From assembly GCA_020347565.1 (NCBI GenBank), contig CP070732.1, positions 450,681-514,680 of the forward strand: a stretch of DNA of 64,000 nucleotides. Direction: 5' to 3'. The position numbers were made by a program, and so were the translations under genes. The notes beneath the pieces were generated by a model. That model had not been told where the DNA came from. It made no database searches and worked only from the letters and a program-made list of their open reading frames with translations. Origin of the DNA: Methanobacteriota archaeon. Lineage in GTDB: Archaea > Thermoplasmatota > Thermoplasmata > UBA10834. Below, piece after piece: positions 1-8,931 of the stretch; the stretch's first letter is position 1; each line of letters starts with the position of its first letter.

Positions 1-1403
1 TGGAAAGGCAGATCAGAGCGAAGGAACAGACCTTCGCCGACGCCCTGATAGACTACGCCTCCCCTCCCACGACTTCTGTTGACGGGGGAATGCTGGACCA
101 GAGGGCGGAGGAGTTCGCTTCCAAAGAGCGGATGATGCGCGAGAAGATCGAGAAGCTGGAGGCCGACCTCTCGCAGGCGACCATCGACCTGAAGCACATT
201 GAAGAGAAGATGAAGATGTCCAAAGGGACGTCGCAGGACATCGAAAATGGGGCCATGCAGAAGCTTCAGGATGCCCAGCGCATGGAGAGGAATCTCGTCC
301 TCAGGGAGCAAGAGGTCGCCAGGCTCAAAGAGGACCTGCGGATACGCGAGGAGGAAATGGCGCGTCTGAAGGAGCCGCTCGCGTACAAGGAAGACGAGCT
401 GTTGCGGCGCGAAGAGGACCTGATGTACCGCGAGAAGCTTCTGCAGGAGGAGAACAGGAAGCTCTCGCAGATGCAGCTGGAGATGGGCAGCCAGGACGAA
501 GTGGCGCTCAAGAAGAGGCTCGAGGAGCTGCAGGCCCAGGTCACCGCGAAGGAAGAGGAGATACGCAGCAAGGAGAAGTTCCTCAACGTCAAGGAGGAAG
601 AGCTGCGCATAAGGGAGCAGGGGCTCATCGACGACGAGATCGAGCGGCGTGAGCTGGACCGTATGGCCGAAATCAAGCTCGAGAAGGTCAAGACCGGCAC
701 CGGGAGGCTGGACGACCTTCTGCTAGGGGGCATACCGTTCGGGACGAACGTGCTCGTCTACGGGCCGCCATTCACCGGCAAGGAGGTGCTCGTGAGCTCG
801 TTCGTCGGTGAGGGGCTCAAGATGGGCATCCCTGCGATATGGGTCGTCACCGAAAAGACTCCGAAGGAGATCAGAGAGGAGATGATGTACGTCCTGTCGG
901 GGTACGAGGAGTACGAGAAGAAGGGACTCGTGAGGTATGTGGACTCGTACTCGAGGGGTATGGGCGATGACTCCGAGGACGAGTACACGGAGTTCATAGA
1001 GTCGCCGACGGACTACGAGGCGATACAGAGGGCGGTCGAGGAGGCGGCGAAGAAGTTCAAGGAATCGCACCAATACTACCGGCTCGCCTTCAGGTCGATA
1101 TCGACGCTGATAGCGTACCTCGACCCGAACACGGCTTTCAGGTTCCTGAGCCCGATTGCTGGCAGAAGGAAGAGAGACCGAGCCGTATCCATGTACACCA
1201 TCGAGAAGGGCGTCCACGGCGAGCAGGAGATACAGATGCTGGGCTCGCTGATGGACGGCATGATAGAGTTCAAGGTGGAGAACCTCAACACATTCCTGGC
1301 GGTACGAGGCATATCGGATGTTCAGTCCAGGGCGTTCATAAGGTACTCCGCGACGAAGCAGGGAGTGAACATAGGTTCGTTCTCTCTGGACCACATCAGA
1401 TGA
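1..1403 (+). CDS. KaiC/RecA-like ATPase with long N-terminal coiled coil (5' partial)
   Basis: The reading frame is open from the left edge (first full codon at base 3), so the N-terminus is missing. About 220 visible residues are Glu/Lys/Arg-rich heptads typical of a long coiled coil. A KaiC-type RecA domain follows, with a 'TGTGRLDDLLLGGIP' entry. Its P-loop (762-785) reads GPPFTGKE: the Lys is present but Glu replaces the usual Ser/Thr. KaiC-family proteins in archaea are commonly linked to signalling and surface appendages, and the pilus-like operon 0.9 kb downstream on the same strand fits that. The exact role is unknown and ATPase activity is uncertain because of the altered P-loop. Confidence 0.8.
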   Translation, partial: ERQIRAKEQTFADALIDYASPPTTSVDGGMLDQRAEEFASKERMMREKIEKLEADLSQATIDLKHIEEKMKMSKGTSQDIENGAMQKLQDAQRMERNLVLREQEVARLKEDLRIREEEMARLKEPLAYKEDELLRREEDLMYREKLLQEENRKLSQMQLEMGSQDEVALKKRLEELQAQVTAKEEEIRSKEKFLNVKEEELRIREQGLIDDEIERRELDRMAEIKLEKVKTGTGRLDDLLLGGIPFGTNVLVYGPPFTGKEVLVSSFVGEGLKMGIPAIWVVTEKTPKEIREEMMYVLSGYEEYEKKGLVRYVDSYSRGMGDDSEDEYTEFIESPTDYEAIQRAVEEAAKKFKESHQYYRLAFRSISTLIAYLDPNTAFRFLSPIAGRRKRDRAVSMYTIEKGVHGEQEIQMLGSLMDGMIEFKVENLNTFLAVRGISDVQSRAFIRYSATKQGVNIGSFSLDHIR

Positions 1404-1440
1404 GAAACAGGGGCCCTGCGGGGCTGAGAGGCAGCACCGG

Positions 1441-1878
1441 TCACGCCACTTCCATGGACGAACTATGGTCCTTGCCCTTCTTCTGCTGGCCCCCTGCCCG
1501 ACCGGCCATGGGAGGCGGCGGAAGAGGTGGCGGGAGGCCGAGGTCTCTCGCGGCGGTCACGGCGGCGGGCATGCAGTTGGCGTAGGTGGCCGCCAGTACC
1601 GGGCCGAAGACCTCGTTAGGCAGTGAATGCTTCTCGGACCATTGGGAAGCGAGCGGCTTCGCGTCGCCATCCCACACGAGCTTGCCCTCGAGCTTGATGA
1701 CGCCGACACCGACGTAGTTGATCATGAACCTGAACTCCAGTAGAGCCTCGTGATCGGACACCACGTTGACGCTGGTCACGGCGGTGTTCTGATCGACCCT
1801 CAGCTGAGGTATCCTTTCACCCAACTTCGTGAACCGTTTCGCATCCATCGAGTTGAGCTCGAACGACTTGATCGGCAT
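1441..1878 (-). CDS. conserved hypothetical protein with Pro-rich C-terminus
   Basis: A 145-residue protein I do not recognise. Residues 1-100 look like a compact alpha/beta domain; the tail holds a run of prolines, then a Gln/Lys/Ser-rich stretch. There is no signal peptide or membrane segment. ATG at 1878 is chosen over an in-frame GTG at 1887 because an AGGTGG ribosome-binding site lies just upstream of the ATG and overlaps the GTG. A TATA-like element lies at about 1923-1933. The 3' end converges on the KaiC-like gene. Confidence 0.6.
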   Translation of the reverse strand: MPIKSFELNSMDAKRFTKLGERIPQLRVDQNTAVTSVNVVSDHEALLEFRFMINYVGVGVIKLEGKLVWDGDAKPLASQWSEKHSLPNEVFGPVLAATYANCMPAAVTAARDLGLPPPLPPPPMAGRAGGQQKKGKDHSSSMEVA

Positions 1879-1980
1879 AACTTCCACCTTCTACTTCCTT
1901 CGCTGACAGATGCTTGCATCGACATTAAACTATTCCCTGGAAACCTGTGTTTCGGCGTGCCCGTCCTGAGAAGGCGCAAG

Positions 1981-2053
1981 TGCCGTGGGCCGGACTTGAA
2001 CCGGCGACTTCAAGATCTTCAGTCTTGCACTCTCCCAACTGAGTTACCACGGC
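1981..2053 (-). tRNA. tRNA-Phe (anticodon GAA)
   Basis: The minus strand folds into a full cloverleaf. The acceptor GCCGTGG pairs perfectly with CCACGGC; the D stem is ACTC/GAGT; the anticodon stem CAAGA/TCTTG encloses CTGAAGA (anticodon GAA); the T arm GCCGG/CCGGC has loop TTCAAGT; the discriminator is A. CCA is not encoded and there is no intron. A TATA-like element at about 2090-2099 sits at a suitable distance upstream. Confidence 0.96.
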
Positions 2054-2089
2054 GTCCATTGGACGGCGGAGCAGTTAGGTCAAACTCCA

Positions 2090-2099
2090 TATTAAAGTT
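2090..2099 (-). promoter_or_regulatory. TATA-like promoter of tRNA-Phe
   Basis: The minus strand reads CTTTAATATG about 37-46 nt upstream of the mature tRNA 5' end, a spacing that allows a short 5' leader. Confidence 0.5.
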
Positions 2100-2231
2100 T
2101 GAGGGCGAGGCATCGGACGGCTGAGTTGCAGCCCCAAAGCACTTCGATTATCGGCGACCAAATGCTCCGGAAATCTGTGCGGTCCAATGCTTCATCGGCG
2201 AGTGTATTTCGCCCGATACCAGTAACGACAC

Positions 2232-2240
2232 TTTTAAATA
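2232..2240 (+). promoter_or_regulatory. TATA box of the Tad-like secretion operon
   Basis: TTTTAAATA lies about 50 nt upstream of the chosen ATG at 2291. Transcription would start near 2262-2266, which argues against the upstream in-frame starts at 2099 and 2162. Confidence 0.55.
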
Positions 2241-2290
2241 TATTCCAGGTACTGATTAGGTTGCTTTGGCGCCCTAGTTTCGGTGGTACG

Positions 2291-3259
2291 ATGTACTTGT
2301 CACCCCCGCAATCCGCATATTGTGGAAACTCAAGGTCTAGAAGGATCAGGAAGTCACCGCGATGGGACGATGATGAGGGGGTTGCGGCGACCGTGGGGAC
2401 GATAATGTCCCTCCTCGTCTTCCTCACATTCATGGGTGTCTTCACGAACCAGTTCATACCCGTGTGGATGGGGGACAACGAGAGCGCGCACATGTCGGAC
2501 GCGATCGAGCAGATTTTGGCACTGAAGTCGGACATAGATGGACTGATCACTGACTACGCCGACAGCCTCATAGCCCCGACGCCTCTGGTGATACCCGTCA
2601 CCCTCCATGCTCAAGGCATTCCTGTCTTCGCAGCAGCCACGTCAGGCATCCTCTCCTACGTCCCTGAATACACCTACGGGCGGCCCTCGCTGAACACCAG
2701 CTACACCAGCGAGCTCGAGCCGGACGACGGCCGCAGCGGCGGGGAGTTGAGGCTGTATTGCCCGAACAGGTACTACGTCGAGCAGTCGCTCATCTACGAG
2801 TCGGGCGCGGTCATACTCAACCAGTCGGATGGCGAGTTCGTCCTATCGGGCATCCAGCTCTCGGTCCAGGACTACAACAACAACCTCATACTGAAGATGA
2901 CCCAGGTGTCGCTCCAGGGCGTGAACAAGACCATCGGTGGCGTCGGCACTAAGACCGTCCACGCCGACCTCATGTTCGCGTCCACGATAGAGTACACCAG
3001 CAGCCCGGCCCACGACGTGAACATCACGATCGCTACGAAGCATGGCATGGCATGGGCCAACTACTTCAAGAGGGCGCTGAACTCCTCGCAGGCGGACCTC
3101 ACTTATGGCGTCGACTTCACCGTGCCGAGCCCGACTTTCTACGACAATCCAGGGAAATCGAATGACTACTACATCGTCAATGTGAAGATTTCAGGCGTTG
3201 GCGTGTTCTACCATACCAAGGCGATCGTACAGATCTCTCTCGGAGAGCTGGGAGTGTGA
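2291..3259 (+). CDS. pilin-like membrane-anchored surface protein
   Basis: A 322-residue protein. After a basic N-terminus, residues 26-55 read DDDEGVAATVGTIMSLLVFL and onward: an acidic step into one hydrophobic helix, resembling the class III signal of archaeal type IV pilins (compare the pilin at 49061-49591). The rest is a Thr/Ser/Asn-rich, probably extracellular beta domain. It is the first gene of an operon with two secretion ATPases and two TadB/C-like proteins and is likely the structural or minor-pilin component. ATG 2291 is chosen because a TATA box at 2232-2240 lies between it and the earlier in-frame starts. The pilin assignment is by topology and context; no family was recognised. 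Confidence 0.65.
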   Translation: MYLSPPQSAYCGNSRSRRIRKSPRWDDDEGVAATVGTIMSLLVFLTFMGVFTNQFIPVWMGDNESAHMSDAIEQILALKSDIDGLITDYADSLIAPTPLVIPVTLHAQGIPVFAAATSGILSYVPEYTYGRPSLNTSYTSELEPDDGRSGGELRLYCPNRYYVEQSLIYESGAVILNQSDGEFVLSGIQLSVQDYNNNLILKMTQVSLQGVNKTIGGVGTKTVHADLMFASTIEYTSSPAHDVNITIATKHGMAWANYFKRALNSSQADLTYGVDFTVPSPTFYDNPGKSNDYYIVNVKISGVGVFYHTKAIVQISLGELGV

Positions 3260-3268
3260 GGTGAGCGA

Positions 3269-5026
3269 GTGAGCCAGGCTGCGGAAAGCAAGAGCAAGAC
3301 CGACATACCAATCGAGAAGCCGGAGCAGCCCTTCTTCACAAGGGTGTATCGCGGATACCTCAACGCGCTGAGCAAGCGCAGGTCCAAGCCCGTGCCGGTG
3401 AGGGAGGCCAAGGGCGCGGAGGCCAGAAGGAGGCAGTGGAGGCACGGGAGAGGGTCGGCGTACACCGAGGTTCCGCCAATAACCGACCCCGCCGTGCAGG
3501 AGACCGCGTTCTACGGAGTCGTCGAGCCGTTCAGTTACATACGGGTCACGTACAACCAGAGCACGAGCGAGTACATCCTCAACGTCATCGAGCCGGAGCT
3601 GGACGAGTTCGAGCAGGAAACGCTCGACATGATCAAAGCCACCCTAGAGAAGACCCTCGACTACGAATGGGAGAAGCTTGACGTGATGGACAAGAAGACC
3701 TACCTGGAGAAGAGCGTGGACAGCTTCGTCAGGACGAGGGGCATAACGCTGGAGCCCATATCGGAGGACAAGATCAAGTACTTCATCGGCCGGGACTTCG
3801 TTGGATATGGCCCGATAGACACTTTGATGAACGACATTCATGTGGAGGACGTCTCGTGCGACGGCGTTGGCATACCACTGTTCGTCTTCCACAACAAGTA
3901 CGAATCCATCAAGACCAACATAGTGTTCGACAGCGAGGACGCCCTGAACTCGTTCGTCATCAACCTGGGACAACGCTGCGGGAAGCAGCTGTCCGTCTCG
4001 AACCCGATCCTCGATGGGACGACCGCCGAGGGACACAGGGTCCAGGCCACATACGCCAGAGAGGTCACCACGAGGGGCGCGTCGTTCACCATCAGACGAT
4101 TCAAGGAGAAGCCGTTCACGCCAGTCGAACTGATCAAGTACGGAACGGCCTCGCCCGATATAGTCGCCTACCTGTGGCTGAGCGTGGAGCACGGCGAGTC
4201 GGCCATCATATGCGGCGGAACGGCGAGCGGCAAGACGGCCACGCTGAATGCGATGGCGCTGTTCATACCTCCGGGCGCGAAGGTCGTCACCATGGAGGAC
4301 ACGAGGGAGATCAACCTGCCACATGAGAACTGGATCCCTGGCACCACGCGCTCGGGCGCAGGTGAGAGGGGACCGGACGGCAAGGCGGCGGGAGAGATAG
4401 ACATGTACGACCTCGTGCGGGCAGCTCTGAGACAGAGGCCGAACTACATCATCGTGGGAGAAGTAAGAGGCAAGGAGACCTACACGATGTTCCAGGCCAT
4501 GGCGACGGGGCACACGACGTACTCGACCATGCACGCTGACTCCGTGAAGGGCATGGTCAACAGACTGGAGAACCCGCCCATCAACTGCCCGAGAATCCTG
4601 CTGACGGCGCTGAGGAACGTCCTCATCCAGACTCATGCGAGAGTGGGCATGGACATGGTCAGGAGGATCAAGCAGGTCATCGAGATAGTCGGTTTCGAGC
4701 CCGAGACGAACGAGCTCATCAGCAACACGGTCTACGAATGGGACCAGGCAGGAGACAAGTTCGTATTCAAGGGTCACAGCTTCCTGTTCGACAAGATCAT
4801 GGAGATGAAGAACCTCACTCACGAGGAGCTCATGGAGGAGTTCCAGAGGAGGATAGACATCGTGAAATACATGCTCGCGAAGGACATGTCCGATCACAGG
4901 GACATTTGGAATCTGATCAGGGCATACTACAAGAGCCCGAAGGAGACGGCCGCGAGGGTCAGGCGCGAGCTGGGCATCAAGGCGACGCCCGAAGGAGAGG
5001 AAGCTGGAGGTGTTGCGGTTGGTTGA
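3269..5026 (+). CDS. type II/IV secretion ATPase (TadA/archaeal pilus family), copy 1
   Basis: A 585-residue hexameric motor ATPase of the TadA/GspE-like superfamily that would power pilus assembly or secretion. The N-terminal domain is followed by the RecA-like core: P-loop GGTASGKT at residues 316-323, an Asp box MEDTREINLPHENW, Walker B YIIVGEVRGKE, and a His box (ATGHTTYSTMHAD). The start is GTG at 3269, preceded by GAGGTGAG and 9 nt after the pilin-like gene. The next gene begins inside its last codons. It is clearly paralogous to the ATPase at 6989-8737. Confidence 0.92.
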   Translation: MSQAAESKSKTDIPIEKPEQPFFTRVYRGYLNALSKRRSKPVPVREAKGAEARRRQWRHGRGSAYTEVPPITDPAVQETAFYGVVEPFSYIRVTYNQSTSEYILNVIEPELDEFEQETLDMIKATLEKTLDYEWEKLDVMDKKTYLEKSVDSFVRTRGITLEPISEDKIKYFIGRDFVGYGPIDTLMNDIHVEDVSCDGVGIPLFVFHNKYESIKTNIVFDSEDALNSFVINLGQRCGKQLSVSNPILDGTTAEGHRVQATYAREVTTRGASFTIRRFKEKPFTPVELIKYGTASPDIVAYLWLSVEHGESAIICGGTASGKTATLNAMALFIPPGAKVVTMEDTREINLPHENWIPGTTRSGAGERGPDGKAAGEIDMYDLVRAALRQRPNYIIVGEVRGKETYTMFQAMATGHTTYSTMHADSVKGMVNRLENPPINCPRILLTALRNVLIQTHARVGMDMVRRIKQVIEIVGFEPETNELISNTVYEWDQAGDKFVFKGHSFLFDKIMEMKNLTHEELMEEFQRRIDIVKYMLAKDMSDHRDIWNLIRAYYKSPKETAARVRRELGIKATPEGEEAGGVAVG

Positions 5027-6047
5027 AGTGGCCGACCCGTTCAAGAACGTGGAGGTCAGGAGGGAGGAGTACCTCCGGACGAGAGCGGCTCAGGACGGCC
5101 AGTTCATGGGACCGCACCTGATCAGGATGACCAAGGGCGCCCTGCCGGAATACATTAAGCTCACTCCGTATCAGGACTTCTGCTGGAGGCTTATGGGTGG
5201 CTGGGCGTCCGCCAAGTCGAACGACAACCAGGCCCTCGACGATGCGTTGCTCAAGGCGCACATGAAGATACGCGCCGAAGAGTACATGGCGTACGTGATG
5301 ACCTCGACGATTCTGGCGGCCGTCATAGGCATCGCTATAGGGATAGGCGTGGGGATAGTCCTGATGGGCTTCATGGGAGTCGCCATCATCGTCAGGATAA
5401 TGATTGCAGCGCTCGCCATCATTCTGCTGCCCATGATGGCATACTTCCTCCTCATGGGCTCACCTGCGTCGAAAGCGAAGGGGCGCGCGAGGGACATTGA
5501 CAAGCGGCTCGCAGCGGCGATGAGCTTCATCTCGGCCATGGCATCCGCGGATGTCAACATCGACGTGATATTCAAGGAGCTCTCGAGACAGAAGGTCTAC
5601 GGAGAGATAGCCGCTGAGGCGGCGTGGATCACGAGGGATACGGAACTCCTCGGGTCGGATATATTGACCGCAATAAAGACGGCCGCGAGGCGGTCCCCGT
5701 CCGCGAAGTTCCAGGACTTCCTCCAGGGCGTCATCACCACATCGACATCCGGCGGTCAGCTGAAGCCGTACTTCCTGCTCAAGGCGGAGGAGTACCAGAA
5801 AGAGAACAAGCTCGCCCTCAAATCCCAGATGGAGACGCTCGGGATGCTCGCGGAATCGTTCGTCACGGTGGTCGTCGCGTTCCCGCTCTTCCTCGTGCTC
5901 ATCATGGCCATCATGGCAATCGTCGGAGGAGGTGACTCGAGCTTCATGCTGACGATGCTGTACGTCATAGTCCTCATGATGATACCCGTGTCGCAGTTCG
6001 GATTCATATTCGTCATATGGAACATGTCAAAGGAGAGTGCTATGTAG
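5010..6047 (+). CDS. TadC/GspF-type pilus assembly membrane protein, copy 1
   Basis: About 345 residues, with a hydrophobic helix pair near residues 95-150, a cytoplasmic T2SSF-like domain (about 165-275) and further membrane segments at the C-terminus. This is the platform-protein architecture partnered with TadA-like ATPases. The start is uncertain: GTG 5010 overlaps the ATPase gene by 17 nt, but the GGAGG at 5006-5010 is too close to serve it and would better serve TTG 5019 or GTG 5028. It abuts the next gene, whose ATG follows the TAG directly. Confidence 0.85.
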   Translation: MLRLVEVADPFKNVEVRREEYLRTRAAQDGQFMGPHLIRMTKGALPEYIKLTPYQDFCWRLMGGWASAKSNDNQALDDALLKAHMKIRAEEYMAYVMTSTILAAVIGIAIGIGVGIVLMGFMGVAIIVRIMIAALAIILLPMMAYFLLMGSPASKAKGRARDIDKRLAAAMSFISAMASADVNIDVIFKELSRQKVYGEIAAEAAWITRDTELLGSDILTAIKTAARRSPSAKFQDFLQGVITTSTSGGQLKPYFLLKAEEYQKENKLALKSQMETLGMLAESFVTVVVAFPLFLVLIMAIMAIVGGGDSSFMLTMLYVIVLMMIPVSQFGFIFVIWNMSKESAM

Positions 6048-6992
6048 ATGGCCCAGGAAGAACCAGTGGCAAAGAGGGCCAAAGACAAGGAGAAGGTCGT
6101 CAAGGAGCTGCTTGGGGCGTCCGAAAAGCCCGATAGGACGAAGACGGTCCTTGGAGTATCCGCGGCGCTCATGGCGCTGTTCGTCGTCATGGCCTTCATC
6201 GACTACATAGAGAGCCTCAACCTCCCGCTTGAACCGATCGACTACGTGATCTTCGGGCTGCTCGCCTTCCTCGGCCCTTACGGGTTCTACGCGAGCACCA
6301 GGGAGAAGCACGTAAGGGAGATCGAGTCGAGGCTGCCCGACTTCCTCCGCGACGTCGCTGAAGCCGGCCGGTTCGGTATGACCCTCGCCGACGCGATAGT
6401 GGTCGCGTCCTCGGGCAGATACGGAAGGCTCACGCCGGAGATCAAGAAGATGGCGGCCCAGATCGAGTGGGGCGTCCCGGCGTCGGAAGCCGTGGAGCTC
6501 TTCGCTACAAGGGTCAAGACGCCGCTCGTGACGAGGATGGCGTCGATCATACGGAAGGCGAACGACGCCGGGGGAAACGTCGCTGACGTTCTGAGCATGG
6601 TCTCGAGGGACGCCAAGGAGACCATACTGACCCAGGAGGAGCGCAACGTCACGATGTCCACCTACGTCATGGTCGTCTACATATCGTTCTTCGTGTTCAT
6701 CGCCACGATAATAATCCTGCAGGCGCAGTTCCTGCCCAAGATGGAGGAGGCCGGGAGGACAGTCAGCGAGGGTGCGGAGGAGCTGGGACTCGAGGAGATA
6801 TCGGGCGTCAACATCAACGTGTCCATCATCCCCGAGGTGTCGTTCATATTCCTCTTGTCCGTGATAGTACACGCTGCGGGCGATGGCATACTCGCGGGCG
6901 TGATACAGAGGGGCAGCGTGCCGATAGGCATGCGACACAGCTTCATAATGCTGGTCATGGGATTCATCGTGCTCAGAGTGCTGTTTGCGTGA
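6048..6992 (+). CDS. TadC/GspF-type pilus assembly membrane protein, copy 2
   Basis: A 314-residue protein with a basic N-terminus, two membrane segments near residues 40-85, a cytoplasmic T2SSF domain (residues about 95-200, containing ESRLPDFLRDVAEAGRFGM) and C-terminal membrane helices. It forms a TadB/TadC-like pair with the preceding gene; both are probably needed for one inner-membrane platform. It starts at the ATG immediately after the previous stop and overlaps the next gene by GTGA. Confidence 0.86.
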   Translation: MAQEEPVAKRAKDKEKVVKELLGASEKPDRTKTVLGVSAALMALFVVMAFIDYIESLNLPLEPIDYVIFGLLAFLGPYGFYASTREKHVREIESRLPDFLRDVAEAGRFGMTLADAIVVASSGRYGRLTPEIKKMAAQIEWGVPASEAVELFATRVKTPLVTRMASIIRKANDAGGNVADVLSMVSRDAKETILTQEERNVTMSTYVMVVYISFFVFIATIIILQAQFLPKMEEAGRTVSEGAEELGLEEISGVNINVSIIPEVSFIFLLSVIVHAAGDGILAGVIQRGSVPIGMRHSFIMLVMGFIVLRVLFA

Positions 6993-8737
6993 TTGAGATG
7001 ACAGAAACCGAGAGGCCTAGGGTCGAGATGGGTGATGCGGCGGCGAGACAGCCGATCCAGCCGCAGGAAGAGGAGAAGGCGAAGGGGCGAGCAGGCATCC
7101 GGTCGTCGTACTATGGGCTGCTGAGGAAGATCAAGGCCCGGCCGGTGAAGGTCACCATCTCCGCGAGCGAGGCCCAGACGGATCTGAGCCAGATAACCGA
7201 GATCCCGAAGATCACCGAGGCCAACATAGACGAGGTCGAGATAGCGCCGATCAAGAAGAACTACTCCTACGTCCGGATACGCTACGACAACATCGCCAAC
7301 GAGTACACGTATGAGGTGATCGAGCCTAAGCTCGTGGAGGACGAGAGGAGGCTCCTCGAACTGCTGAAGGAGACGCTCGTGGCCTCCGTGGAGCGGATGG
7401 TGGAGGAGAACGAGGCTGACAGGCAGAAGTACCTCCGCCGTATCACCGAGGAGCTGATGGTCAAGCTGAACATCACGCTGCACCCGATATCGAAGGAGCG
7501 CGTGATGTACTACATCATCAGGGATTTCATCGGCTACAGGGACATCGATGTGATGATGATCGACCCGAACGTCGAGGACTGCTCGTGCGACGGCGTCGGC
7601 GTGCCCCTCTACGTCTATCACCGCAAGTACGGGTCCATCAGGTCCAACCTCAAATTCGAGAAGGAGGTGGGGCTGGACGGCTTCGTCGTCTGGCTGGCCC
7701 AGAGGTGTGGCAAGCACATATCCGTCGCCAGCCCGCTGCTCGACGCCACGGTCCCCGACGGTTCGAGACTCCAGGCCACATTGGGGAAGCATGTGACCAA
7801 GCGCGGCTCGTCGTTCACCATCAGACGGTTCAAGGAGAACCCGTTCACGCCTCTCGACCTCCTCAAGTTCAAGACCATGAGCACGGAGATGATGGCGTAC
7901 TTGTGGATAGGCATTGAGCACGGGCAGTCGATGCTCGTGTGCGGCGGCACCGCGAGCGGCAAGACCACGACCCTGAACGCCGTCCTCCTGTTCATACCGC
8001 CTCAGATGAAGATCGTGTCGATAGAGGACACGAGGGAGCTCAACCTCCCACATGAGAACTGGGTACCCGGCCTGACAAGAGAAGGTTTCGGCGGGAAGAG
8101 CGCCGTAACCGGCAAGGCCGCGGGCGAGATAGACATGTTCGACCTGCTCACGGCGGCGATGAGGCAGAGGCCGCAGTATCTGATGGTCGGCGAGGTCAGA
8201 GGCAAGGAGGCGTACGTAGTGTTCCAAGCCATGGCCACCGGCAAGACCTGCTACTCGACCTTCCACGCGGAGGACGTCCAGGCCATGGTGCACAGGATGG
8301 AGAACGACCCGATCAACCTGCCCAGGGCGCTCGTGACGGCCCTGAATATCGTCCTGCTGCAGGCCCAGGTCAAGGTGGGTACGAAGATGACGAGGCGGGT
8401 GAAGTCCCTGACGGAGATCGTCGGCATAGACCCCGAGACGAACGAGCTGATAACCAACTCCGTCTACACCTGGAACCCTGCAGACGACACTTTCAACTAC
8501 AGCGGACACAGCTATGTCTACGAGAAGGTCAGGATGGCCAGGAACTGGGCCCCCAGGGAGATGGAGCGGGAGATAAAGCGCCGGGTCGACATCCTGGAGT
8601 ACATCAAGAGGATGGGCATAGACAGCCACCGCAAGGTCGCCGCTGTGATATCGGCCTACTACAAGGACCCCGATAAGGTCATGAAGGAGGTCAGGGCGAA
8701 GCTGGCGGAGAGCGGCGACGCGGGCCTTGGCCAGTAG
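6989..8737 (+). CDS. type II/IV secretion ATPase (TadA/archaeal pilus family), copy 2
   Basis: 582 residues, paralogous along its length to the ATPase at 3269-5026. P-loop GGTASGKT at residues 319-326, Asp box IEDTRELNLPHENW, Walker B YLMVGEVRGKE, His box TGKTCYSTFHAED. The start is GTG 6989, overlapping the upstream stop by 4 nt; an in-frame ATG at 6998 is an alternative. Two intact motor ATPases in one operon suggest a heteromeric motor or separate assembly and retraction motors. Which one does which cannot be read from sequence. Confidence 0.9.
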   Translation: MIEMTETERPRVEMGDAAARQPIQPQEEEKAKGRAGIRSSYYGLLRKIKARPVKVTISASEAQTDLSQITEIPKITEANIDEVEIAPIKKNYSYVRIRYDNIANEYTYEVIEPKLVEDERRLLELLKETLVASVERMVEENEADRQKYLRRITEELMVKLNITLHPISKERVMYYIIRDFIGYRDIDVMMIDPNVEDCSCDGVGVPLYVYHRKYGSIRSNLKFEKEVGLDGFVVWLAQRCGKHISVASPLLDATVPDGSRLQATLGKHVTKRGSSFTIRRFKENPFTPLDLLKFKTMSTEMMAYLWIGIEHGQSMLVCGGTASGKTTTLNAVLLFIPPQMKIVSIEDTRELNLPHENWVPGLTREGFGGKSAVTGKAAGEIDMFDLLTAAMRQRPQYLMVGEVRGKEAYVVFQAMATGKTCYSTFHAEDVQAMVHRMENDPINLPRALVTALNIVLLQAQVKVGTKMTRRVKSLTEIVGIDPETNELITNSVYTWNPADDTFNYSGHSYVYEKVRMARNWAPREMEREIKRRVDILEYIKRMGIDSHRKVAAVISAYYKDPDKVMKEVRAKLAESGDAGLGQ

Positions 8738-8931
8738 GGCCCTCTTGCCGACACCGCCTTCTTGAGGGGCGGTGATCGTCATCCTCCAACGTCGCTTCGC
8801 ACATCATTCTGTCAGCTTGGGAACGGGGAGAACGCTCGGACATACCGGTCACGCGCAGGAAGGAGCAGCCGAGCATACGCTGCACCGAAGGGAAATGAAA
8901 AGCAGGTAAAGGGTTTCTTCTGACCGAGCGA

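Noticed and set aside
1409..1440. GGGGCTGAGAGGC-like stretch resembling the start of a TPP riboswitch
   Set aside because: The second conserved part (GAACCTGATC...GG) is missing and no thiamine gene follows; it lies at a convergent gene end.
3644..5044. 466-codon minus-strand open frame
   Set aside because: Antisense of the first secretion ATPase.
6677..8782. 701-codon open frame on the minus strand
   Set aside because: It is the exact antisense of the second secretion ATPase; its translation is rich in His/Arg/Leu/Val as expected from a GC-rich shadow and has no domain.
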